64,000 nt of DNA from Paludibacter sp. (GTDB lineage Bacteria; Bacteroidota; Bacteroidia; Bacteroidales; Paludibacteraceae): assembly GCA_019163375.1 (NCBI GenBank), contig JAFLKK010000019.1:124001-188000 (forward strand), given 5' to 3'. The notes below the pieces were generated by a model. That model saw only the letters and a program-made list of their open reading frames with translations, had not been told where the DNA came from and searched no databases. Of this stretch, positions 1-6,640 are shown in pieces (within the stretch, counting starts at the first letter, position 1; each line of letters opens with the position of its first letter). The position numbers and the translations under genes were made by a program.

Positions 1-758
1 GTTATGTCATTTTCGACAAGGTGGAAAGTAAAGCCGAAGTAGATGTGGTGAACGAAGCATCCGATATTCTGAAGAAAAAGTTGGATTCGGGCGAATTGAA
101 ATTACCTACTGGTGTGACCTATAAATTTGCCGGAAACTACGAGAATGAGATTCGGGCTACCGAGCGTTTGTCCATTGTGATTCCGATCAGTTTATTGCTG
201 ATTTTGCTCTTGTTGTACTTCCAATTCAAAACAGTGACAGCCTCGTTTATTCATTTCTCAGGTGTGTTTGTGGCATTTGCAGGTGGATTTATCATGTTGT
301 GGCTCTACGGACAGGATTGGTTTCTGAACTTCTCCATTGCCGGAATGAATCTGCGCGATCTGTTCCAAATGCATCCGATAAATTTGAGTGTGGCGGTCTG
401 GGTTGGTTTTATTGCCCTGTTTGGAATTGCTACCAACGATGGTGTGATCATGGGAACATATATTCATCAAGTATTCGAAGATAAGAAACCCAAAACGGTA
501 CATGAAGTACGTGAAGCGGTGATTGAAGCCGGCAAAAAGCGGGTTCGTCCGGCCATGATGACTACGGCTGTGGCGGTAATTGCCCTGTTGCCGGTACTTA
601 CTTCCATCGGAAAGGGTGCGGATATTATGGTGCCAATGGCTATCCCTACTTTTGGAGGAATGATTATTCAGGTAATGACCATTTTTGTGGTACCGCTGTT
701 TCAGGCGATGTGGAGAGAGAATGCTGTAAAAAAAGATTTAAAGCGTATAAAAGTATGA
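1..758 (+). CDS. cusA: Heavy-metal RND efflux pump, CusA-like, C-terminal part (5' end outside window)
   Basis: The reading frame is open from base 3 to the stop at 756-758 with no in-window start that needs to be used, so this is the last ~250 residues of a protein of about 1000-1250 residues. Several hydrophobic segments of an RND permease are visible (around residues 52-68, 75-95, 125-145, 180-200 and 210-230, counted from base 21), with the conserved loop 'GIATNDGVIMG' and the 'RVRPAMMTT' helix typical of the CusA/CzcA heavy-metal class. It would form the inner-membrane proton-driven pump of a tripartite metal exporter. The next gene starts inside its stop codon (ATGA overlap at 755-758) and the adaptor follows, so the three genes form one operon. 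The metal (Cu/Ag or a divalent cation) cannot be fixed from this fragment; Cu/Ag is inferred from the adaptor. Confidence 0.9.
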   Translation, partial: YVIFDKVESKAEVDVVNEASDILKKKLDSGELKLPTGVTYKFAGNYENEIRATERLSIVIPISLLLILLLLYFQFKTVTASFIHFSGVFVAFAGGFIMLWLYGQDWFLNFSIAGMNLRDLFQMHPINLSVAVWVGFIALFGIATNDGVIMGTYIHQVFEDKKPKTVHEVREAVIEAGKKRVRPAMMTTAVAVIALLPVLTSIGKGADIMVPMAIPTFGGMIIQVMTIFVVPLFQAMWRENAVKKDLKRIKV

Positions 759-2176
759 GAAAACTAATATTATATATCGGCTTATTGGCTTTCAGTATGC
801 CCGGTTATTCGCAGGATTCGCTCATGCATTATCTTGAGCTGGCTACAAAAAATAACCCGACTGTTTTGCAGCGATACAATGAATATCAGGCATCATTGCA
901 AAAAGTTCCGCAGGTAGGCAGTTTACCCGATCCTCAATTGGAAATGGGCGTTTTTCTGAGTCCGATGGAATTGATTAGTGGTAATCAGGTGGCGGATATC
1001 AAGCTGATGCAAATGTTTCCGTGGTTTGGTGTCATCAAAAATGCCAAGGATGAAATGAGTCTGATGGCAAAAATGAAGTTCGAAGCCTTCAGAGATGCCA
1101 AGTTGCAGGTTTACTATGATGTACAGCGTGCCTGGTTCGACTTGTATAAAGTCCGTCAGAATATTCGCATTTCGGAGAAAAACGTGGAGCTCCTGAAAAC
1201 CATTGAGCGACTCACGCTGGTAAAGTTTCGATCCGGTTCATCGGGTGGCGGCTCTGCTGTTTCTGGTGGAAATATGTCGGGTAGTGCTTTTCCAACAACC
1301 ACTTCGGGATCTTCAGGTATGAATACTATGGGTGGTTCAGGAACTTCAACAGCTTCTCGTCCTGCAACTTCATCGGGTTCTGCTTCTATGAGTTCTGCAA
1401 CGGGTGCTTCCGGTTTGTCGGAAGTGTACCAGATTCAGATTGAAACGGCAAGTTTGGAAGATAATATTGCATCGTTGAAAAATGAAGAACTGGCTGCAGT
1501 GGCACGTTTCAATAGTTTGCTGAATCGTCAGCAGAAAACCCCTGTTGCAGCCGTTGAGTTGTTGCCTATCGAACCATTGGATATCGCTTATTTGTCGGTT
1601 ACTGATTCGATGTTTACTCGCAATCCGATGTTGGGCATGTTGGCGTATGAGCAACAATCGCTCATGGCGCGTACCAAAATGCAGAAGCAAATGGGACTTC
1701 CCATGGTAGGAGTGGGGCTGAATTACACGGTTATCAACAAAAGCGAAATGTCCACTTCGGCCATGAACGGGCAGGATATGATTATGCCTATGCTCACAGT
1801 GACTTTGCCCATTTACCGCAAGAAATACAAAGCCATGCAAACGGAAACTAACTTTTTGAAAACGGCTTCGGAGCAGAACTATCAGGCAACATCCAATATG
1901 CTGCAAACACAGTATTACGAAGCATTGCAGCAGTACAACGATGCCGCACGACGCATGAAATTGTACGACAGTCAAAGTCAGCTGGCGAAAAAGTCGCTGG
2001 ACATTTCCATTAAAACCTTTTCATCGTCGGCTTCCGGCTTAAGCGATATTCTGCGTATTCGCCAGCAATTACTCGACTATGAATTGAAACAAGTTGAATC
2101 TGTGGTGGAATATAATAAGACGGAAGTGTTAATAAAACGATTGGTAACGACCCCAAATACAACCCCAAACCCCTGA
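755..2176 (+). CDS. cusC: TolC-family outer-membrane efflux channel (CusC-like) with Gly/Ser/Met-rich insert
   Basis: This 473-residue protein is the outer-membrane channel of the metal-efflux system. The ATG at 755 is preferred because it overlaps the pump stop codon (ATGA) and gives a clean signal peptide (about residues 1-19, ending at 'GYSQ'); an upstream frame extension to 710 would lie inside the pump gene. Two long coiled helical halves typical of OEP/TolC proteins flank a low-complexity insert at about residues 160-220, rich in Gly, Ser, Thr, Ala and several Met, with almost no charged residues. The insert falls where the first helical hairpin should be and is unusual for the family. 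The C-terminal 'TTPNTTPNP' is read from an intergenic-type repeat that has run into the gene end. Family assignment is firm; specificity for copper or silver is inferred from neighbours. Confidence 0.88.
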   Translation: MRKLILYIGLLAFSMPGYSQDSLMHYLELATKNNPTVLQRYNEYQASLQKVPQVGSLPDPQLEMGVFLSPMELISGNQVADIKLMQMFPWFGVIKNAKDEMSLMAKMKFEAFRDAKLQVYYDVQRAWFDLYKVRQNIRISEKNVELLKTIERLTLVKFRSGSSGGGSAVSGGNMSGSAFPTTTSGSSGMNTMGGSGTSTASRPATSSGSASMSSATGASGLSEVYQIQIETASLEDNIASLKNEELAAVARFNSLLNRQQKTPVAAVELLPIEPLDIAYLSVTDSMFTRNPMLGMLAYEQQSLMARTKMQKQMGLPMVGVGLNYTVINKSEMSTSAMNGQDMIMPMLTVTLPIYRKKYKAMQTETNFLKTASEQNYQATSNMLQTQYYEALQQYNDAARRMKLYDSQSQLAKKSLDISIKTFSSSASGLSDILRIRQQLLDYELKQVESVVEYNKTEVLIKRLVTTPNTTPNP

Positions 2177-2306
2177 AGGGGCTTAAAGACCAAGCTTCTG
2201 ATTTAGGGTTAAATAAAACAATACTAATATCTCTTGTTCCCCTTTAGGGGCTAGGGGTTTTCTCTCAAGCCCCCATTTGGGGGTTGGGGGTCAAAAGATA
2301 AATAAT
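2177..2306. repeat. Intergenic GC-rich palindromic repeats (CCCCTTTAGGGG type)
   Basis: The spacer between the channel and adaptor genes contains several short inverted or direct motifs: CCCCTGAAGGGG near 2170, CCCCTTTAGGGGCTAGGGG near 2238-2257 and CCCCCATTTGGGGG near 2270-2284. Similar CCCCTTTAGGGG blocks occur again near 35460-35485. They resemble dispersed short repeats common in Bacteroidota intergenic DNA; the role is unknown. Confidence 0.6.
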
Positions 2307-3548
2307 ATGAAAACAATATTTTCAAACATATATGTCCGTTCTGCCTTGCTAATGCTGGCAGGATTATTCTTAGGCTGGTTATTTTTCCATTCGCCAAAGA
2401 TGGTGAAAGACGAGCACGACCATTCAAAAGAAGAAGGTAAGCACGATATATGGACGTGCTCCATGGATCCACAGGTGCGGAAAGATGCACCGGGGAAATG
2501 TCCTATCTGTGGTATGGATCTGATATTGCTAAATCAAAGTAGTTCGGCAATACTCGATTCAAATGCCATTCATTTTTCGGCTGATGCAGCGGCATTGGCT
2601 AATGTTGCTACGTCTGTTGTCAGCCGGCAACAACCGGTTAAAGAAGTGCGGCTATATGGAAAAGTGCAAGCTGACGAACGGCTGCTGCAGAATCAGGTGG
2701 CGCATATCGGCGGTCGGATTGATAAACTGTTGGTGAATTTTACGGGCGAATCGGTTCGCAAAGGACAGTTGCTGGCTATGATTTATTCGCCCGACTTGAT
2801 TACGGCTCAACAGGAATTGATTGAGGCAGCCAAAAGCAAACAAACGCAACCTGAAATTTACCATGCGGCTATGGAGAAACTGATGCAATGGATGCTGACG
2901 GATCGACAAATTGCTCAAATAGAGAAATCGGGAAAGGTAAAGACGAACTTTGAAGTATATTCCAATACATCGGGAATTGTAACTGCCCGACGCGTCAATA
3001 CCGGCGATCATGTGTCGGAAGGCAGCGTGTTGTACGACATTGCCAACCTTTCGAGCATTTGGGTGCTGTTTGATGCCTACGAAAGCGATTTGCCTTTTCT
3101 TAAAGTAGGTAATACCATTTCATTTACGTTACAGGCATTGCCCGGAACTAACTTTTCGGCAAAAATACAGTTTATCGATCCGGTGATTGATCCGGTGAAC
3201 CGTGTTGCCAAAGTGCGTGTGGAAGTGAGTAATGGTGGTGGAAAGTTGAAACCCGAAATGTTTGCTACCGGTGTGGTAAAAGCCAATCTGAACGAGTTCA
3301 AAGATAAGCTGGTTATTCCACGTTCAGCAGTATTGTGGACCGGTAAACGCTCTATTGTGTATGTGAAACAGCCCGATACACAGGAAGTCAACTTCAAAAT
3401 GCGCGAAATAGACCTGGGTCCTATGCTCGGCAATAGTTATGTAGTGCTTGGTGGCTTGACGGATGGCGAAGAAATAGTAACCGATGGTACTTTCAGTGTA
3501 GATGCTGCGGCTCAACTGGCGGGGAAGCCGAGTATGATGAATAGGTAA
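2307..3548 (+). CDS. cusB: Efflux RND periplasmic adaptor (CusB-like) with N-terminal heavy-metal-binding domain
   Basis: This 413-residue membrane-fusion protein links the inner-membrane pump to the outer-membrane channel. An N-terminal membrane anchor (about residues 10-27) is followed by a His/Glu-rich stretch and a heavy-metal-binding domain with the pattern 'TCSMDPQV...KCPICGMDL' (Cys51, Cys65, Cys68), as found at the N-terminus of many CusB proteins. Barrel-sandwich and beta-barrel adaptor domains follow (about residues 90-380). The ATG at 2307 is chosen over an in-frame GTG/ATG further upstream because the upstream codons lie in the GC-rich repeat and read as non-coding, while 2307 begins 'MKTIFSNIYV' directly before the anchor. 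It is the last gene of the cus-like operon. Family is clear; the exact metal is inferred. Confidence 0.9.
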   Translation: MKTIFSNIYVRSALLMLAGLFLGWLFFHSPKMVKDEHDHSKEEGKHDIWTCSMDPQVRKDAPGKCPICGMDLILLNQSSSAILDSNAIHFSADAAALANVATSVVSRQQPVKEVRLYGKVQADERLLQNQVAHIGGRIDKLLVNFTGESVRKGQLLAMIYSPDLITAQQELIEAAKSKQTQPEIYHAAMEKLMQWMLTDRQIAQIEKSGKVKTNFEVYSNTSGIVTARRVNTGDHVSEGSVLYDIANLSSIWVLFDAYESDLPFLKVGNTISFTLQALPGTNFSAKIQFIDPVIDPVNRVAKVRVEVSNGGGKLKPEMFATGVVKANLNEFKDKLVIPRSAVLWTGKRSIVYVKQPDTQEVNFKMREIDLGPMLGNSYVVLGGLTDGEEIVTDGTFSVDAAAQLAGKPSMMNR

Positions 3549-3586
3549 ACTGAGCGTTAAGCGGCTTTGGTCTGCTTGACGCGTTA

Positions 3587-3645
3587 AAGAACAGGCTTTA
3601 GCTAAATGAGCATTTGTCATTTGGCTAAAGCCTGTTCTTTTTCTT
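3587..3645 (+). terminator. Rho-independent terminator after cusB
   Basis: The arm AAGAACAGGCTTTAGCTAAA (from 3587) pairs with its complement ending at 3639, with one G-U position over 23 bp and a 7-nt loop, followed by TTTTTC. A weaker hairpin (GCGTTAAGC / GCTTGACGC, about 3553-3585) precedes it. It ends the metal-efflux operon and could serve both strands. Confidence 0.85.
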
Positions 3646-3657
3646 ATTTCCAAGGTA

Positions 3658-3675
3658 TTACTTGCCGATACAGAA
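3658..3675 (-). other. Left attachment site: duplicated trmE 3' end
   Basis: On the minus strand this reads TTCTGTATCGGCAAGTAA, encoding FCIGK-stop, the invariant C-terminus of MnmE with its Cys-x-Gly-Lys motif, although no trmE reading frame leads into it. It matches 28460-28477 at 16/18 positions in direct orientation, and lies just beyond the cusB terminator. This is best read as the distal att site of an element integrated in trmE. Confidence 0.8.
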
Positions 3676-3964
3676 AGTGTAACTTTTATCATATCAGCAT
3701 TCTATGTGTATTGAGGTACAAATAGTGTCTGATATTATCGAAATGCTGTCATTTTATATTCTTTTGATTTGTAATTTCAACATTATAGCATTGCTTTTTT
3801 ATCTCCAAATAAAACAATCAAATCATGAATCTTTCAAAATATTATTTAGAAAGATCTGACTAATAGCTATTTGTTATTTAGCTTAATTTCAAAGTTCGTG
3901 CATGTTTGCTTTTATAATGATATTGTGCAAATGTTGAGCTATTATATTGAAAAACAATAGTGTA

Positions 3965-4113
3965 TTATAAAATGAAATTTTTGTCAATACTAAAACCTAC
4001 TTCCTCTCCATACTTCATATATCCTAATTGATTGGTGAGTAATTGAGTTTCCCCTATTTCAAAGTCAGATGTATGACGGTAAATTTGATAATTAATTCGA
4101 CCTTATTATTCAT
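3965..4113 (-). pseudogene. Possible degraded small gene downstream of higA
   Basis: An ATG at 4113 (minus strand) opens 'MNNKVELIIKF' but stops at 4054. An overlapping frame from about 4103 to the stop at 3965 reads protein-like sequence ending 'GYMKYGEEVGFSIDKNFIL' with normal-looking codon use. A single frameshift would join the two. I do not recognise the family. The rest of 3676-4147 is AT-rich and shows nothing else I can support. It may equally be chance coding potential in AT-rich DNA. Confidence 0.25.
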
Positions 4114-4147
4114 AGACTTTAAAATATTTTAATAAAAAAGAACTTTA

Positions 4148-4483
4148 TCAAAATATTTTCATAAAGGGGTCATCAATTTTCTTTCTGATTTCTTTTAGTT
4201 TCTTCATGAAGTCTTTGTTTGCACGAGTGGTATGTATATCGTATCTTGTTTGCAGATTTATGAGCATCTCAGCTTCCAATCCTAAAGCTGCTTCAACCCG
4301 CAATGCAAATTCCACGTTTACTGGACGTTTTAGATTCAGTATCCCGTTTAAAACGGAGTAAGAAACACCCATTTGCGCAGCAAGTTTGCATTGAGATATT
4401 TTCAAAAATTCAATTTCATCTTTTAAAACTTCTCCCGGGTGTGTCGGCGAGAACGGTATTATATTATTGGCAAACGCTTTCAT
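4148..4483 (-). CDS. higA: HigA-family antitoxin (XRE/VapI HTH), apparently orphan
   Basis: This 111-residue protein begins with the motif 'PTHPGEVLKDEIEFLKIS' (residues 13-30) typical of HigA/VapI antitoxins. It continues through a helix-turn-helix ('SQCKLAAQMGVSYSVLNGIL', about 30-49) and the characteristic 'ALGLEAEMLINLQTRYDI' segment. Such proteins bind DNA and neutralise a HigB ribosome-dependent mRNase. A higB partner would normally sit just upstream (above 4483), but neither frame there reads like HigB, so this copy is orphan, or acts on a distant toxin such as the one at 14619-14951. It lies near the left end of the trmE island, in AT-rich DNA. Confidence 0.85.
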   Translation of the reverse strand: MKAFANNIIPFSPTHPGEVLKDEIEFLKISQCKLAAQMGVSYSVLNGILNLKRPVNVEFALRVEAALGLEAEMLINLQTRYDIHTTRANKDFMKKLKEIRKKIDDPFMKIF

Positions 4484-4939
4484 AATGTTTTATTTGGAGT
4501 GTTTTACAAACAGAAATGATGAATTTTGACTCTATGTATGTAGATACAAATATATACAAAAGAATTGTGTATTCGCAGATTTGGAAATGCACTTTTCAAG
4601 ACATAAGTTTGGTTTGCTCTTTCTTTCATTTGAACAGTGATTGTTTTCATGCTTCTATTGTCATAGTTTACAGAACTGTTCCAACTTGCTGCAAATGTGC
4701 GTAGAATGCAAAAACTGAGACAGAAAAAAAACAATGAAGCATGGATTTTTGGCGGCTGGGAATTGCCCTGCGGCACTGCCCGTAATTATCTTTCAGGCTT
4801 GCCTGACCGCTATCTTAATTATAATATTATTCAACAGTTGAATGAAAGTATTTTATGTTTAGGCTGCCTCAAAGACGGGAACTTAATTTTTGAATTTATT
4901 TTTAAATGCCATTATAAAATGTTCCGATTGATTATAATT
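4484..4939. other. Gene-free stretch between higA and the Detocs-like operon
   Basis: No supportable gene is seen. Most of the stretch is AT-rich, but about 4735-4815 is clearly more GC-rich (TTGGCGGCTGGGAATTGCCC and following) and may be a fragment of another element. Open frames here (for example 4697-4990 on the plus strand) have no recognisable domain and overlap the end of the effector gene. The higA promoter is presumably just above 4483. Confidence 0.4.
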
Positions 4940-6169
4940 TCACAATTCCGAAATAATAAACTCATACATCACTCTAGCACTTGTATATGAGGCATATGGC
5001 TGAAAGCTATCTTTCTTGTCTGTATTAGCGAAATCTGAAATAGACTTCAATGCAATAGCAATTGGCTTTGGATTGCTACAATTATTAGCACTATAATACA
5101 TACCATATGCTTCCATTTCCAAACCTAATAGCTTTCTGTCTTTTATTTTGAGGTCGTTAATTACAGCTTGGTTTTCAATAACACCAGCAACTGAGGCAAC
5201 TGAACCAATATGTATCGCTAATTCCGTATTAGGTGCTGCACCTGGTTTCCAATTATCTTTTATTTTCCGCAAAAGTTCTGAATTGTCTTTTAGAAATCTT
5301 AGTTTTTCAGAAATATCTCTATTTAGTCTTAAGTTGTTCGCTGTTGGAAGAAAGATATTTGAACCATCATTAGATTGAGTTATTTTACCTGCTCCACCAT
5401 CCCATGATTCGTCAATAACTATTACATCACCGTACCCATGTGAATCAGTATCTTTAATTGAAGCTGCAATTCCAGTCATAAATAGGTATTTGGGACGGAA
5501 ATTTTGGATTAATTTCATTGACAATACTGCGCTAGCATTCATACCCATTTGAGGAGCACAAGCGGCAACTACTCTAAATTTTTTTCCATTTTCGTTGAAT
5601 TCCGTCTCATAATATGGTGAAGGATCAGAAGAAACAGCAACTTTTTTCCAATTGAGACTTAATGCTTTTACTGCTTGAAATTCAACTTCCACAGCATTAA
5701 TAATTGCTATATCATAATCGTAGGTCTGTTCTGTTAAATATGAAGATAATTTAGACGAAATCCTTTGCTCAACGCCATTAAGTAACTGGGCTTGCCATTC
5801 AATGTCAGTTAGACTATATTGTATTACGGATAACACTTGTGATCCAAATTCTGCTGCTGCCTTAGTAATAATATCTTCACGAGCTGTGAGTCCAATTATA
5901 TGAGCTGGAATTTTATATTTATCGCGAACAAGAATTTCATGTAATAATTTAATACCACCCTCTAAATCAACTATCTCTGATTTTCTATTTGGAATAGCAA
6001 TATCTAAAATAAGCAAATCATAGTAAGTGTTCTTTAATCTCTTTTTTGCGCTAAATGAATCCAATTCATGATCAATGTCATCAGAGTTAATTCCTGGGAT
6101 AGAATCAAGAATAATTGATATATTCCTTAATTTATCAGCTTCGTCTTCGATTATCAATATTTTAAACAT
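4940..6169 (-). CDS. dtcC: Detocs effector DtcC: receiver domain fused to nucleoside-phosphorylase-like domain
   Basis: This is a 409-residue two-domain protein. Residues 1-125 form a response-regulator receiver with an acidic pocket (Glu8, Asp9, Glu10), a likely phospho-acceptor Asp56 in 'LLILDIAIP' and a conserved Thr in 'IIGLTARED'. Residues 150-409 form a purine/uridine phosphorylase-superfamily domain with 'FMTGIAAS' (230-237), the ribose-binding 'GLEMEAYG' (349-356) and 'KSISDF' (375-380), where Asp379 matches the catalytic Asp of nucleosidases. There is no DNA-binding output domain. In Detocs, this architecture is the toxic effector: phosphorylation by the kinase turns on a nucleosidase that cleaves ATP and stops phage growth. 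Gene order kinase, small receiver, effector, with 7-11 bp gaps, fits that system. The ATP substrate is inferred from the family, not visible in the sequence. Confidence 0.85.
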   Translation of the reverse strand: MFKILIIEDEADKLRNISIILDSIPGINSDDIDHELDSFSAKKRLKNTYYDLLILDIAIPNRKSEIVDLEGGIKLLHEILVRDKYKIPAHIIGLTAREDIITKAAAEFGSQVLSVIQYSLTDIEWQAQLLNGVEQRISSKLSSYLTEQTYDYDIAIINAVEVEFQAVKALSLNWKKVAVSSDPSPYYETEFNENGKKFRVVAACAPQMGMNASAVLSMKLIQNFRPKYLFMTGIAASIKDTDSHGYGDVIVIDESWDGGAGKITQSNDGSNIFLPTANNLRLNRDISEKLRFLKDNSELLRKIKDNWKPGAAPNTELAIHIGSVASVAGVIENQAVINDLKIKDRKLLGLEMEAYGMYYSANNCSNPKPIAIALKSISDFANTDKKDSFQPYASYTSARVMYEFIISEL

Positions 6170-6176
6170 GATTTGT

Positions 6177-6629
6177 TTATATTTGATTTAGTAGTTTGAT
6201 TTTTTCTAAAAGTGAGTTTTTCCACCCCGTGTAAGTTATACTATATTGAATAGCCCCTAAATAATTGTCAGGAAACTGTTCAAATAGCCGAATGTCTAAA
6301 TCTTTAAGAGTTATTTCTTCATCTCCTTTACCAAAAATATCAAACTGAGTTACTACAATAACTTTAGACATTATATTTTTTCTAAGCATTTCATAAAGCA
6401 GCATCTCGCCACCAAATGCTAATGTTCGACCACCACTATCATATGGTGTTTTGTCAAAAGTTGGCATAGTCATATCTAACAGAATTAAATCAAAAACATC
6501 ATTTTTAATGGCTTTTAATCCACTTTGAAATGATCTAACTTCTGAATAATTTTCGCTTAGAAATTCCTCAATAAATGCAATCAACTGTTCGCGTTTATCT
6601 TCATCGTCTTCAACAAGAAGTGTTTTCAT
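6177..6629 (-). CDS. dtcB: Detocs DtcB: stand-alone receiver-domain protein
   Basis: This 150-residue protein consists only of a receiver domain. It has the acidic pocket Glu7, Asp8, Asp9, the phospho-acceptor Asp52 in 'LILLDMTMP', and 'VIVVTQFD' at the switch Thr position; there is no output domain. In the described Detocs system, DtcB acts as a phosphate buffer that drains stray signal from the kinase and prevents accidental firing of the effector. It sits between the kinase (11 bp gap) and the effector (7 bp gap), so the three are surely co-transcribed. An insertion 'DKTPYDSGGRTLAFGG' after beta-3 is longer than in classical CheY proteins. A parallel insertion is present in the effector receiver, suggesting that both are recognised by the same kinase. 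Confidence 0.82.
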   Translation of the reverse strand: MKTLLVEDDEDKREQLIAFIEEFLSENYSEVRSFQSGLKAIKNDVFDLILLDMTMPTFDKTPYDSGGRTLAFGGEMLLYEMLRKNIMSKVIVVTQFDIFGKGDEEITLKDLDIRLFEQFPDNYLGAIQYSITYTGWKNSLLEKIKLLNQI

Positions 6630-6640
6630 ATTTAATTAAA

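Noticed and set aside
3553-3645. Integron attC-like site because of the long hairpin
   Set aside because: The hairpin pairs almost perfectly and ends in a T run directly after cusB; it is a simple terminator.
4504-4776. Open frame upstream of the orphan higA as a HigB toxin
   Set aside because: The translated sequence has none of the RelE/HigB landmarks (no 'L..L.G.R.G.WSI' pattern) and looks like random AT-rich coding; I treat the antitoxin as orphan.
4697-4990. Plus-strand gene of 97 residues
   Set aside because: No recognisable domain, crosses the GC-rich patch and overlaps the 3' end of the effector gene on the other strand.
4940-6169. The effector as an ordinary MTA/SAH nucleosidase or salvage enzyme
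   Set aside because: Salvage enzymes are not fused to receiver domains; operon context with a lone receiver and a repeat-rich kinase points to defence.
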